The position numbers and the translations under genes were made by a program. A stretch of 64,000 nucleotides of DNA from Adineta ricciae. Lineage: Eukaryota > Rotifera > Eurotatoria > Adinetida > Adinetidae. Below, in pieces: positions 12,353 to 23,231 of the stretch (positions within the stretch are counted from its first letter, which is position 1; each line of letters starts with the position of its first letter). The DNA lies in contig CAJNOJ010000256.1 in assembly GCA_905250025.1 (NCBI GenBank), forward strand, positions 62,001 through 126,000, read 5' to 3'. The notes beneath the pieces are model-generated. The model saw only the letters and a list, made by a program, of their open reading frames with translations, was not told the origin of the DNA and searched no databases.

Positions 12353-13780
12353 CTAATCTCTTTGACTATTGTGTCGTTCATTTGCAGAAGTGGAGGAGAT
12401 GCGTGTAGACATCCCATTATTCAAGATAACATAGACTGGTTCTGGCGGTGGAAGCAGAGGAGCAGGACCTGGTGTAGGAAAATTCTCGCCAAGTTCTTTG
12501 ACATATTGTTCAACATTATTCATATAATGTGCCATTTCTTCCTTTTGATCGTGTCTGATGGCAAATGCTTTGAAATAAACATCTACTTCGTCTGGACTTG
12601 GTGTACGGTCTGTTGGAGATTGGTTTTCTGCTAACATCAGACGATACATAGTAAGGACGTTGATAACGTGTGCGAGCGTAGGCATAGTCATGAAATCCGA
12701 AGAGAGTAGCGCCTCTCCGCCTGACAATAGATACAAATGGCTCATTGTCCAAGGAAACCACTCCGACTGAATCGCTACGTATCCATGTTCAACGTGTTCG
12801 CCGAAGTTGTTATAATCATTATGTTGCTTGATCCAGTCTTCAATTGTGAATGGCCCGTCAGAAGAAGAGTTAATAGCATACGCCGGATCGATGACCATTG
12901 GCCCTTTATCATCGATATTCACACATAAGGCAACATGTGGTATTCGTATAGAATCCAGAAGAGAAATCATATTTCTTCGAAAAGGTACCCGAAAACCATT
13001 AGACGTTTCCATATAAAATGGCCGATATAGAGAAGCGTAGTAGTCGGGCCTGTTCATCTTAGAGGACGACCTAGGAGATCCTTGGAGTCCGATGAACGAT
13101 ATGTAGGCTAGCGCTCCAGATGCTCCTGGAATTTCAGAACAGATTGTTTCGCCCATTGCACGCATCAGTACTGCACGATACGCACAAATTGCATCACCAT
13201 GCGCTTCATGCCAATGGTAGAGTGGATGATTCTTGATGGTTGTATAGATACCGTCGACTAGATCTTTTCTCATACTACTGCTAAAGCAACTCCTTCTACT
13301 TGGATCATAGTTGATAGACACAGATCGTGTTTTCACATCTTCCGTTGGGTGAAGTACGACTTGTATTTGCAAGAGATTGGAGCGTTTTGAAGATGGTTTT
13401 TTTGTTAAAAAACTCTCATTTTTCTTCTTCGTCGACGATTCATCGGTGCTTTTGTGTACGTTAGACAAGATTTTGCTCATACATTTGTAATATTTTATGA
13501 AACACACACGTCCATCTTCATCGGCATCCAATTGATGCAATAAATGTTCAATAATTGGCTTTATTGATTGTCGATTTGCTTTTATCAAACATCTCTTTAG
13601 TTGATCTTTGCGGATGTAACCAGTTCTATTTCGATCAAGCTCTTGAAAAAAACGAACTATTTCCAATAACTCAGGTTGTTTGCCTACGGACACAAAAGGC
13701 ACGACGTTGTGACAGTTATCAATGTGTTTTCGTTGCATTACTTCGATATTTGATTTGTGTAATGTATCTAGCATTCCCAT
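12353..13780 (-). CDS. EF-hand protein with an unrecognised C-terminal domain (haplotype 1)
   Basis: Single exon, 475 residues, in-frame ATG. Two EF-hand loops are visible: DRNRTGYIRKDQ (residues 49-60) and DADEDGRVCFIK (85-96). Both are calcium-loop shaped but have Gln and Lys instead of Glu at the twelfth position, so binding may be weak. A Ser/Lys-rich linker follows. Residues about 135-440 form a large unknown domain with GDAICAYRA (Cys199), PHVALCVN (His282) and VIDPAY (Asp298). The order Cys-His-Asp in such contexts is typical of papain/transglutaminase-like folds, so a hydrolase is possible but unproven. The tail is proline-rich. It lies 216 bp upstream of the F-box gene on the same strand. 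The allele at 16402-17823 conserves all these residues. Confidence 0.75.
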   Translation of the reverse strand: MGMLDTLHKSNIEVMQRKHIDNCHNVVPFVSVGKQPELLEIVRFFQELDRNRTGYIRKDQLKRCLIKANRQSIKPIIEHLLHQLDADEDGRVCFIKYYKCMSKILSNVHKSTDESSTKKKNESFLTKKPSSKRSNLLQIQVVLHPTEDVKTRSVSINYDPSRRSCFSSSMRKDLVDGIYTTIKNHPLYHWHEAHGDAICAYRAVLMRAMGETICSEIPGASGALAYISFIGLQGSPRSSSKMNRPDYYASLYRPFYMETSNGFRVPFRRNMISLLDSIRIPHVALCVNIDDKGPMVIDPAYAINSSSDGPFTIEDWIKQHNDYNNFGEHVEHGYVAIQSEWFPWTMSHLYLLSGGEALLSSDFMTMPTLAHVINVLTMYRLMLAENQSPTDRTPSPDEVDVYFKAFAIRHDQKEEMAHYMNNVEQYVKELGENFPTPGPAPLLPPPEPVYVILNNGMSTRISSTSANERHNSQRD

Positions 13781-15332
13781 TTTATACCTCTAATTTGCCA
13801 TGCGTGCAGAGAAAGAACGTGTGTTAGTTGTAACTATTAGAAAATGATGTGGACATTTCACCAATGACATCATCGACGGTATGAACTATGTGTTCTTCAG
13901 TGGTAGAAGAAGTGCATTTTGTTTTTTATAGTATGGATGAATTTGGCCGCGATGGCAATTATTTCGATTCGATTTAGTTTCTCTCTCGGTGGTGAAGAAT
14001 GGTAATATGAATAAGATGATGGAAGCAAAGAAGTAAAAGGGTTTATTAGATAAAGGCAAATGTAGTTGGCACGACGTTGCCTTTGCATACATCTATGGAA
14101 AAATATGACAAAACACTTATGCGCTATAATGATCGACATAACGACTGTTGATGCGTTTATGACAATAAGAAAATCCGATAAGTATTTTTATCTGGAAGTG
14201 CAAAACCGATACGGGACAAGAAGAATTTGACATTCGGCTGCCGACATCAAATAATCGGTTCCTCGAGTTTATTTGAGATCAAAATCTCTTCCCAATGCTT
14301 TTGTTCTTCTGTACGAAAATCAATATTTTATGCCCTTTCGATCCTTTCCATTATTATTATTAGCTATGGCATCATGTTTCAATTGAAGCACAAGATTAAA
14401 TATGGAATCCTATTCCTTTCTCTTTATTTGTACATACAAGGTAGCGAGTGTTGATTTTCTTCGATTATGTCATGTCATCTTGGTTTCGTATGAAAAGGCA
14501 CTATACATATGTCACGCTTCTCCATTGGACACGATTGTTCGCACGCCAGTTTTAGCAACTATCCGTTGTTGAACGACGCTATCGGTCAGTTTCTCACCTT
14601 CCATTCTGATCTCATCCGAACAATCTTACTTTATATAAATTAATTTAGTATTCACATGGAAGGTACACTGTTGGTTATAGTATTAATATTTTCCACTTGA
14701 AGGACACATTTTCTTTACGTGTATTATGGATACAGACGAAGCATTTTGTCTCCAACGTGATGGAGAATATGAGGAAAATCAGGCAAATAATGCCATTTTC
14801 TGAGCGCCTGCTTTTCTCTGGTTCTATTTCCCTGTCTTCGGCTATACATCACGCAACGTAAGTCATTTCAATCCGGTAACTACAACTTCTTCCTAACACG
14901 AAAAGTATATAATCAACGTCCGTATTTCACCCGGCACCTATGCAACAATGGTAATTAGTCAATCGATCGCTTTCGTATTTCCTAAGCTCAATATTAATAT
15001 TTGTAGTTATATCCATTCGATTATTCATTCAATCGGCATATATCAAATCCATCACATTTTCCCTAAGATTCCTCCATAAAATCTAAGTACAAAAAAGATC
15101 GTCCTAAAACACTACGAATAGTATCTTTTGATATTTTTCTTTTTTTCAGAGGAAACTACCGGTCATTTTCGAAAAGCATTACCACATCTTGTTCATTTAG
15201 ACGTATGAGTAAAAAATTTGCTCATCAAAGATACATCGGACGTGATGTACATGTCTTTACATATAAGAGCGATTAAAATGACAAATAAATTTCACATTAC
15301 AATATAAAATACATTTGATTGCTTTCTTATCT
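13781..15332. other. Intergenic region with haplotype-specific indels
   Basis: No supported gene. The counterpart at 17824-19025 is collinear but lacks about 300 bp (around 14041-14349) and about 50 bp near 14940-14990. Outside those gaps the two copies agree closely, including patches such as gttgaacgac. Short frames here do not stay open in both copies, which argues against coding. Confidence 0.55.
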
Positions 15333-15814
15333 TTATGTACTGCTGGATCTTAAATTTTCTAAAGACTTCTTAATTCGTTTTATGCCTGTAGGAGAAACTA
15401 ATTTCATAGTTTGTAACAAATTCAATGCTTTTATAAAACAATTACGAGCCAACACTTTATCATTGTAATGTACATAAATATTTCCAAATAATTCGTAATT
15501 GTCCACCATTGAAGAATGTGTCGTTGAATATGATGAATTTTTAGCTATTTCAATTGATTTATGACAATATTCATAAGCTGTATCGTATGCAGCACACATG
15601 TAATAACAATATCCCAATTGATTGTTTAAAAATATCATTTCCGATTTTCTATCAACTGCAGTATGATTTTCCTGTATTTCTAATGCTTGTTGAAAATGTT
15701 CAATAGCTGAATGATGTTTTTCTTGTTGACCGAAAGCGTGAGCAGCAGTTATATGCAAACGGTACAGAGAAGGATGGCTTGATATTTTCATACTCATAAA
15801 GAATCCTAAAGCCA
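15333..15814 (-). CDS. ART-TPR gene, 3' end only (haplotype 1, cut by assembly junction)
   Basis: The frame matches the last about 160 codons of the complete gene at 19026-23231 and ends at the same stop. It includes TPR helices such as AIEHFQQALEIQE. It lacks three codons (Gln-Asp-Asn) found in the other copy and has a few substitutions. At 15815 it stops at an 'n', beyond which F-box gene sequence begins. The truncation is therefore likely an assembly boundary, not a broken gene. Confidence 0.75.
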
Positions 15815-15815
15815 N
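15815..15815. other. Single-N assembly junction
   Basis: One ambiguous base joins the middle of the TPR gene to the middle of the F-box gene. Left of it the sequence is collinear with 19026-19517; right of it, with about 11758 onwards. It marks a switch between two homologous copies. Confidence 0.8.
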
Positions 15816-16193
15816 TTCGAGAAGTACAAGGTTTGATGATTTGTGAGACGTAATGCTGAAGAGCTGCTTTCGATATCGATGAAATATTGATGTGAATTGG
15901 AAAATTCGAATGAAGAAAAAGACTTTGAAATCGATTATTAAGGTCGTAAAAGGCTAGAAATGCATGATGATCGAGAAGATAATCGAAGATTTCGTAGAAA
16001 AGTTCATTGGAAAGATCTTCGAGTGAAGAGACACGCTTGTGACCTGATAAGTTGGTTTCAATTGCTGATGCTAGAAAAACAAAGAAATACAATCCTACAA
16101 GATTCGAATCGGAATTTTACTGTCTGATTTTTGTTTTTTGTTGTTATTATAATCGACTGAAGTATCGGTTCGTGGTCGTTTATTTCGCCTCAT
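15816..16193 (-). CDS. F-box protein, 5' end only (haplotype 2)
   Basis: Exon 1 at 16193-16121 and the first 255 bases of exon 2 (16070-15816) match the gene at 10193-12136, with scattered substitutions. The intron has the same position and length. The F-box core is kept (LEDLSNELFYEIFDYL). The gene is cut by the 'n' at 15815 after the segment containing IIKPCTSR. It is probably the allelic copy, not a second gene. Confidence 0.75.
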
Positions 16194-16401
16194 TCTAAAA
16201 ATCGAAAGATTAAGTGTTTGTTTGAAATCGTGAAAAGAGAAAATGAATATGCACGTCGATTTATTTCGATATATATATATACGCAGAACGAGCAAGAAAA
16301 TCGTACAGAGAGAAAGTAGTAGAAGTCGGTCGTCAGCAGCGAATCGAACGTGATTAGAAGCTATTCTATCTATTCGTATCTCGCGACTTCTGCCGTTAAT
16401 T

Positions 16402-17823
16402 CTAATCTCTTTGTCTGTTGCGTCTCTCATTTGTAGAAGTACAGGAGATGCGTGTAGACATCCCATTACTCAAGATGACATAGACTGGTTCTGGTGGTGG
16501 AAGAAGAGGAGCAGGACCTGGTGGAGGAAAATTCTCGCCAAGTTCTTTGACATATTGTTCAACATTATTCATATAATGTACCATGTCTTCCTTTTGATCG
16601 TGTCTGATGGCAAATGCTTTGAAATAAACATCGACTTCGTCTGGACTTGGTGTACGGTCTGCTGGACATTGGTTTTCTGCTAACATCAGACAATACATAG
16701 TAAGGACGTTGATAACGTGTGCGAGCGTAGGCATAGCCATGAAATCCGAAGAGAGTAGTGCCTCTCCGCCTGACAATAGATACAAATGGCTCATTGCCCA
16801 AGGAAACCACTCTGACTGAATCGCTACATATCCATGTTCAACGTGTTCGCCGAAGTTGTTATAATCATTGTGTTGCTTGATCCAGTCTTCAATTGTGAAT
16901 GGACCGTCAGAAGATGAGTCAATAGCATACGCTGGATCGATGACTACTGGCCCTTTATCATCTATATTCACACATAAGGCAACATGTGGTATTCGTATAG
17001 AATCCAGAAGAGAAATCATATTTCTTCGGAAAGGTACCCGAAAACCATTGGACGTTTCCATATAAAATGGCCGATATTGAGAAGCGTAGTAGTCGGGCCT
17101 GTTCATCTTAGAGGACGATCTGGGAGATCCCTGGAGTCCGACGAACGATATGTAGGCTAGCGCTCCAGATGCTCCTGGCATTTCAGAACAGATTGTTTCG
17201 GCCATTGCACGCATCAGTACTGCACGATACGCACAAATTGCATCGCCATGCGCTTCATGCCAATGGTAGAGTGGATGGTTCTTGATGGTTGCATAGATAC
17301 TGTCGACTAGATCTTTTCTCATACTACTGCTAAAGCAACTCCTTCTACTTGGAACATAGTTGATAGACACAGATCGTGTTTTCACATCTTCCGTTGGATG
17401 AAGTACGACTTGTATTTGCAAGAGACTGGAGTGTTTTGAAGGTGGATTTTTTGATACAAAACTCTCATCTTTCGCCTTCGTCGATGATTCATCGGTGCTT
17501 TTGTGTACGTTAGACAAGATTTTGCTCATACATTCGTAATATTTAATGAAACACACACGCCCATCTTCATCGGCATCCAATTGATGCAGCAAATGTTTAA
17601 TAATTGGCTTTATTGATTGACGATTTGCTTTTATCAAACATCTCTTTAGTTGACCTTTGCGGATGTAACCAGTCTTATTTCGATCGAGCTCTTGAAAAAA
17701 ACGTACTATTTCCAATAACTCAGGTTGTTTGCCTACGGACACAAACGGCGCGACATTGTGATAGTTATCAACGCGTTTTCGTTGCATTCCTTCGATGTTT
17801 GATTTGTGTAATGTATCTAGCAT
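16402..17823 (-). CDS. EF-hand protein with an unrecognised C-terminal domain (haplotype 2)
   Basis: An intact single-exon frame of 473 residues, homologous over its full length to 12353-13780. It starts two codons later because the upstream ATG is shifted out of frame. Both EF-hand loops and the candidate Cys (GDAICAYRA), His (PHVALCVN) and Asp (VIDPAY) are retained. Differences are scattered, many of them conservative or synonymous, as expected for two alleles under selection. The proline-rich tail is also conserved, and the gene sits directly upstream of the truncated F-box copy. Confidence 0.75.
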   Translation of the reverse strand: MLDTLHKSNIEGMQRKRVDNYHNVAPFVSVGKQPELLEIVRFFQELDRNKTGYIRKGQLKRCLIKANRQSIKPIIKHLLHQLDADEDGRVCFIKYYECMSKILSNVHKSTDESSTKAKDESFVSKNPPSKHSSLLQIQVVLHPTEDVKTRSVSINYVPSRRSCFSSSMRKDLVDSIYATIKNHPLYHWHEAHGDAICAYRAVLMRAMAETICSEMPGASGALAYISFVGLQGSPRSSSKMNRPDYYASQYRPFYMETSNGFRVPFRRNMISLLDSIRIPHVALCVNIDDKGPVVIDPAYAIDSSSDGPFTIEDWIKQHNDYNNFGEHVEHGYVAIQSEWFPWAMSHLYLLSGGEALLSSDFMAMPTLAHVINVLTMYCLMLAENQCPADRTPSPDEVDVYFKAFAIRHDQKEDMVHYMNNVEQYVKELGENFPPPGPAPLLPPPEPVYVILSNGMSTRISCTSTNERRNRQRD

Positions 17824-19025
17824 TCCATTTATATACCTCTAATTTGCCATGCGTGCAGAAAAAGAACGTGTGTAAGTTGTAACTATTAGAAAATGATGTG
17901 GACATTTCACCAATGACATCATCGACGGTATGAACTATGTGTTCTTCAGTGGTAGAAGAAGTGCGTTTTGTTTTTTATAGTATGGATGAATTTGGCCGCG
18001 ATGGCAATTATTTCGATTCGATTTAGTTTCTCTCTCGGTGGTGAAGAATGGTAATATGAATAAGATGATGTAAGCAAAGACGTAGAAGGGTTTCATTATT
18101 ATTATTAGCTATGTCATCATGTTTCAATTGGAGCACAAGATTAAATATGGATTTCTATTCCTTTCTCTTTATTTGTACATACAATGTAGCGAATGTTGAT
18201 TTTCCTCGATTATGCCATGTCATCTTCGTTTCGTATAAAAGGCACTCTATACAAGCCACTCTTCGTCATTGGACACGATTGTTCGCAGGCCAGTTTTAGC
18301 AACTATCCGTTGTTGAACGACACAATCGGTCAGTTTCTGACCTTCCATTCTGATCTCATCAAAACAATCTTGTTTTATTTAAAGTACTTTAGTATTCACA
18401 TGGAAGGTACGCTGTTAGTTATAGCATTAATATTTTTCACTCGAGCAACACATTTTCTTTACGCGTATTGTGGATACAGACGAAGCATTTTGTCCCCAAC
18501 GTGATGGAGAATATGAGGAAAATCAAGCAAATAATGCCATTTTCTGAGCGCCTGCTTTTCTCTGGTTCTATTTCCTTGTCTTCGGCTATACATCACGCAA
18601 CGTAAGTCATTCCAATTCGGTAACTACACCTTCTTCCTAACACGAAAAGTACATAATCAACGTCTGTATTTCACCCGGCACCTAAATATTAATATTTGTA
18701 GCTATATCCATTCGATTATTCATTCAATCGGCACATATCAAATCCATCAGATTTTCCCTGAGATTCCTCCTTATAATCTAAATACAAACAATCATCCTAA
18801 AACACTACGAATAGTATCTCTTCATATTTTTCTTTTTTTCAGAGGAAACTACCGGCCACTTTCGAAAAGCATTACCACATCTTGTTCATTTAGACGTATG
18901 AGTAAAAAATTTGTTCATCAAAGATACATCGGACGTGATGTACATGTCTTTACATATAGGAGCGATTGAAATGACAAATAAATTTCACGTAATAATATAA
19001 AATAAATTTGATTACTTTCTTATAT
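17824..19025. other. Intergenic region (haplotype 2 counterpart of 13781-15332)
   Basis: Collinear with the haplotype 1 stretch but shorter, through a deletion at about 18091 (or an insertion in the other copy) and a second one near 18682. I see no gene. Confidence 0.5.
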
Positions 19026-22000
19026 TTACATGCTGCTGGATCTTAAATTTTCTAAAGACTTCTTAATTCGTTTTAAGTCTGTAGGAGAAACTGATTTCCT
19101 GGTTTGTAACAAATTCAATACTTTCACAAAACAATTACGAGCCAACACTTTATCATTGTAATGTACATAAATATTTCCAAATAATTCGTAATTGTCCACC
19201 ATTGAAGAATGTGTCGTTGAATATGATGAATTTTTAGCTACTTCAATTGATTTATGACAATATTCATAAGCTGTATCGTATGCAGCACACATGTAATAAC
19301 AATATCCCAATTGATTGTTTAAAAATATCATTTCCGATTTTCTATCTACTGCAGTATGATTGTCTTGATTTTCCTGTATTTCTAATGCTTGTTGAAAATG
19401 TTCAATAGCTGAATGATGTTTTTCTTGTTGACCGAAAGCGTGAGCAGCAGTTATATGCAAACGGTACAGAGAAGGATGGCTTGATATTTTCATACTCATA
19501 AAGAATCCTAAAGCCAATGTACAATATTCAACAGACGACTTCCAATCTTCTAAATTACAGAAACAAAAAGCCATTTCAGCATACAAATCAACTACTCTAA
19601 TGTTGAACATGTTTTGCTGTGCTGATTGTCGTTCAGCTTTTTGAAAGTACTCAATAGCAGAAGGATAATTTTCCATTTTGTTATAACACAGTCCAATTCG
19701 GTAAAACAAGTCAAATATTAGCTTTTCATTTAAAAACGGTAACATTTTCAAACTAGATTCATAATGATCTATGGCTACGCCCCAAACTTCTTTCGCCTGA
19801 TACAATCGGGCAATTCTCCAATTTAGATCGGCCGTCTTTCGCCTTTCTCCAACATTCGGTTGAACAATTTCTAGGTATATTTTCAGAGCTTGTTCGTAAT
19901 AATCAAGAGATAAATCAGGTAAAAGTTTCTCTTGATAACATTTACCAATGCGAACATACGAGTCAGCAATATCACACTTCTTCTCTCCCGTATCTAGTTG
20001 AATGTTTAACATTTTTTGAAAATACTCGATGGCTAAGTCATACATGTTCTCATGTTGATGAAACCATCCTAATTCGAAATAAATATCCATTAATTGCATA
20101 AAATTATCGTTCGATTGATTATCTTCATAGACTCGAAGAGCTGCTTCAAAGTGACGAATACATAAATCATTTTCTTCTTTCATTTTATAACAAGTCCCAA
20201 TCTTATAATGAAATTGAGCAGTTTCTGTGGGAGATATTTGTTCTAGTATATTCAAACCTTTCACATAGGAATCGATAGCTAAATCATATTGATAATCTTC
20301 ACAATATGAATCGGCGACTATTTCATACATATATACACTGTCGTCGGATTCCTCAGCGCTTATCGAAGAATGTTTTTGAATCTCCACACATTCCCTATAA
20401 TAGGTGAGAGCGAAATCATCATTTTCTAATTCTGAGTAACATTTCGCGATCGAATAGGTCAAATTAAAGATGTCTTGTTCGTGCTGATCACTATTCAGAT
20501 TTCTAATGAAAGACAAGCCTTCCTTCTGCTTTTCAATAGCTAAAGTATACTCCTTTAACTCATAGTACAAATTCCCAATAGATTCGTAGGATTGAATAGC
20601 AAAATCGATTGAATACTTCTGATTAGATTCTGAAACACTGTCCAAAATTGCCTGATATTGATTAATAGCTAAATGATAATTTTTATCTTTTTCGTATAAC
20701 CACGCAATACGGGTATAGATGACCAAAATGAACTTGTCTTTCTCAGAAATATCCGATTGTATCTCGATATCCTTTAACATATATCTAAACTGTCGAACAC
20801 CCAATTGAAATTGTTTCGTTTTCAAATATATTAATGAAATACTCATTATAAGTCGATGGAAATCATTGTAACTTAGATGCCCATCAATGAATACATATTT
20901 CCTGTAGAAATTCGATAAAACTTCCATATTTTGCTCAGCATGTTCTTCATTGATCAGATAAGTCATAGTCGAGACATATTTCGAACAGGCTGTTTTCATG
21001 ACTTCGTAATTATTACATTCCATTGCTCTGCTCACTAATTTTGCATAATAGTCCATGCTTAGGTGGAATTTGCGTTGTTCGTCGTAAATTTCACCCATTA
21101 GTACATAGGAAATCTCGATATCTTCAATATTTGATGAAGATTTATTGATATTCAATGATAAATTAGCATGTTTAAGCGCTAAATCATGAGAATTTAACTG
21201 AAGATAACAGCATGCTATCGAAGCATGCAATCTACCGAGTTCTCCATCGTTTTCATTGTATTTTTTATGTTCCAATACGTCGAGATATTGATTCAGTGCT
21301 AATTGATGCATCCCAGCTAACTGATAAGCTTCGCCAAGACTGTGACATGTTTGTATTTGTAGCAGATGAGATCTCGAATAAATATTTTGTTGACAGACTA
21401 AAGCTTTTTGATAAGAGTCAATAGCCATGTCAGTATTTGATTGTTTTCGGAAAATATGACCCATAAGATGATAGATTTCCGCATTGGCAATCGAATTTCT
21501 CGTTTCACCAAACTTTTCCAATGCTTGTTGGCAATGTTCTAATGCATCAGAGTATCTCTTTTGTTTAAAATAACATCGACTCATACAGAAATGAAGTGCA
21601 CCAAGTAGCTGAACGTTACAATGATCAGATAAAGTACGAAACGCTTCTTCAACGAAATCGTATGCTAGTTGAACTTGTTCAATAGCTAGATATATCAAAC
21701 TTAACCTTAGTAAACTAGCAGCTATTGGCGTTGAATAATTATGACGAAAATTCTTCTGTGTTTCGTAAGACTCGAAAGCGTATTTCAAAGCGAAATCATA
21801 TTGTTGAATACCTCCATATGCATCCGCAAGATTTCCGGTGATAATATAAATTTCATAATCTCTTAGTAAGGGGTCCTTATTACATGCTAAACAGTTTTTA
21901 TACAACTCCTCATAATAAGCAATTGCCTTTTTATGGGAGCCAATAATTGACAGAAATTTGCCGAAAAACGAATGGGCATTAATGTTTGAAAGAACGTTAT

Positions 22001-23231
22001 CATCCAAATTTTCTTGTAGATATTCTCGTTCAACTTGAAAGTAATCATTTTTTAAATAATCAATGTCATTACTAACACCAATCATTGAGATAGTATATTT
22101 CTTATTTATGTATTGGACGTCGACGATTTGAAAAACAGCACCGAGATCGATTAGAACTTCATCTTCGGACGGATTAATACTCATTCGGGAGACATAAGCG
22201 TAGACGATATTGTTTAGGTCTGTATCGATTTTAATCTCGAAAATGACGTTCGCGCTGAACATTTCTGCAACATCTCGTTTAAACGTTGTCGACAGAAATC
22301 CATTCGTTGAGATGTATTTTCCAATCGATTGTCTTAATTGATCGATAACCGATAACGGTAATGTTAAACCACGATAAACTGTGATTGATTCCATTGCAAT
22401 TTGAAATGTTTCGAGATTGTCATCAAATATCGATTTTAAGTTTTTACAAAGGTCTTTAATGAAATACCTTAAACGATACAACGTTTCGATATCTTCTGTT
22501 CTCAACGCTTTATTTACAAATCGATATAGAAAGCAATCTTTCGTATACCAATAAATCGCATCCGATGCTTTATATGTCTGATCGAATAACTTGATTTGTT
22601 CTAAGAATTTCTCATTTGATCGATAATATGATCGGCAAACATCGATTAATTCCTGCTTGCATCGGTCATTTTCTGTTTCCATTGTCATTAATGTATCACG
22701 CAATAATTGATACCATAAATAACTAGCTGACTCATGTTCTAGTTCACGTATTGGCTTATCAATACGACTAAACAAGTTGAATATAGACAAATGTTTCAAT
22801 AAACAATGAATTTGTTTCTCTAAAGCAGTAAATAATGCTTGGTATTCTGTGTATATACCGAGTAATTTGGGGTATTGATTTCCTTCGAGAAGATCTTCAT
22901 AGTATGAACGATTAAAACAGAATATATAAATCGAGTCAATTACGTCGTGAATATGAACTGAAGATAATGCTTGACGAGAATACCGTCCGGCAACAATTAA
23001 AATGATTTTTTCATTGATAATATTATCCAAAACAGTAATTAATTCGTTCAATGAATAACAAATTTGAGTGTGATCACAGGAATGTTCGAGAAGAAGTCGG
23101 ATACTGTCATCGAGTTGATCATCGTACCATATTACTGTTAGGTCTTCGTCGGTATTAAACGTAAAAACAGCTTTTGATATGGCAATTTCTTCGTGTGTTA
23201 TGGTACGTTTTATGTCTAACGGCGTCTCCAT
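19026..23231 (-). CDS. ADP-ribosyltransferase-like plus multi-TPR protein, 1401 residues
   Basis: Single exon; start chosen at the ATG of METPLDIKRT. Residues about 30-150 form an alpha/beta domain beginning VIWYDDQ, seen in related bdelloid TPR proteins. Residues about 225-385 carry an R-S-E type mono-ADP-ribosyltransferase fold: TVYRGLTLP (Arg287), NGFLSTTF (Ser314) and SEDEVLIDLG (Glu356-x-Glu358), the ExE motif that in known enzymes directs transfer to arginine. From about residue 400 to the end there are roughly 20-25 TPR helices of kinesin-light-chain type (for example LALNQYLDVLEHKK), a protein-binding superhelix. No signal peptide or TM segment is seen, so it is probably cytosolic. 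All the ART key residues are present, so activity is plausible. Substrate and partner are unknown. Confidence 0.85.
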   Translation of the reverse strand: METPLDIKRTITHEEIAISKAVFTFNTDEDLTVIWYDDQLDDSIRLLLEHSCDHTQICYSLNELITVLDNIINEKIILIVAGRYSRQALSSVHIHDVIDSIYIFCFNRSYYEDLLEGNQYPKLLGIYTEYQALFTALEKQIHCLLKHLSIFNLFSRIDKPIRELEHESASYLWYQLLRDTLMTMETENDRCKQELIDVCRSYYRSNEKFLEQIKLFDQTYKASDAIYWYTKDCFLYRFVNKALRTEDIETLYRLRYFIKDLCKNLKSIFDDNLETFQIAMESITVYRGLTLPLSVIDQLRQSIGKYISTNGFLSTTFKRDVAEMFSANVIFEIKIDTDLNNIVYAYVSRMSINPSEDEVLIDLGAVFQIVDVQYINKKYTISMIGVSNDIDYLKNDYFQVEREYLQENLDDNVLSNINAHSFFGKFLSIIGSHKKAIAYYEELYKNCLACNKDPLLRDYEIYIITGNLADAYGGIQQYDFALKYAFESYETQKNFRHNYSTPIAASLLRLSLIYLAIEQVQLAYDFVEEAFRTLSDHCNVQLLGALHFCMSRCYFKQKRYSDALEHCQQALEKFGETRNSIANAEIYHLMGHIFRKQSNTDMAIDSYQKALVCQQNIYSRSHLLQIQTCHSLGEAYQLAGMHQLALNQYLDVLEHKKYNENDGELGRLHASIACCYLQLNSHDLALKHANLSLNINKSSSNIEDIEISYVLMGEIYDEQRKFHLSMDYYAKLVSRAMECNNYEVMKTACSKYVSTMTYLINEEHAEQNMEVLSNFYRKYVFIDGHLSYNDFHRLIMSISLIYLKTKQFQLGVRQFRYMLKDIEIQSDISEKDKFILVIYTRIAWLYEKDKNYHLAINQYQAILDSVSESNQKYSIDFAIQSYESIGNLYYELKEYTLAIEKQKEGLSFIRNLNSDQHEQDIFNLTYSIAKCYSELENDDFALTYYRECVEIQKHSSISAEESDDSVYMYEIVADSYCEDYQYDLAIDSYVKGLNILEQISPTETAQFHYKIGTCYKMKEENDLCIRHFEAALRVYEDNQSNDNFMQLMDIYFELGWFHQHENMYDLAIEYFQKMLNIQLDTGEKKCDIADSYVRIGKCYQEKLLPDLSLDYYEQALKIYLEIVQPNVGERRKTADLNWRIARLYQAKEVWGVAIDHYESSLKMLPFLNEKLIFDLFYRIGLCYNKMENYPSAIEYFQKAERQSAQQNMFNIRVVDLYAEMAFCFCNLEDWKSSVEYCTLALGFFMSMKISSHPSLYRLHITAAHAFGQQEKHHSAIEHFQQALEIQENQDNHTAVDRKSEMIFLNNQLGYCYYMCAAYDTAYEYCHKSIEVAKNSSYSTTHSSMVDNYELFGNIYVHYNDKVLARNCFVKVLNLLQTRKSVSPTDLKRIKKSLENLRSSSM

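Noticed and set aside
12133..12417. Minus-strand frame upstream of the F-box gene
   Set aside because: Overlaps the 3' end of the EF-hand gene and the F-box exon 1 region in another frame; no independent support.
12353..17823. EF-hand gene as a real tandem duplicate
   Set aside because: The second copy is reached through an 'n' in mid-gene, and the whole gene series is repeated collinearly; haplotype interleaving explains it better.
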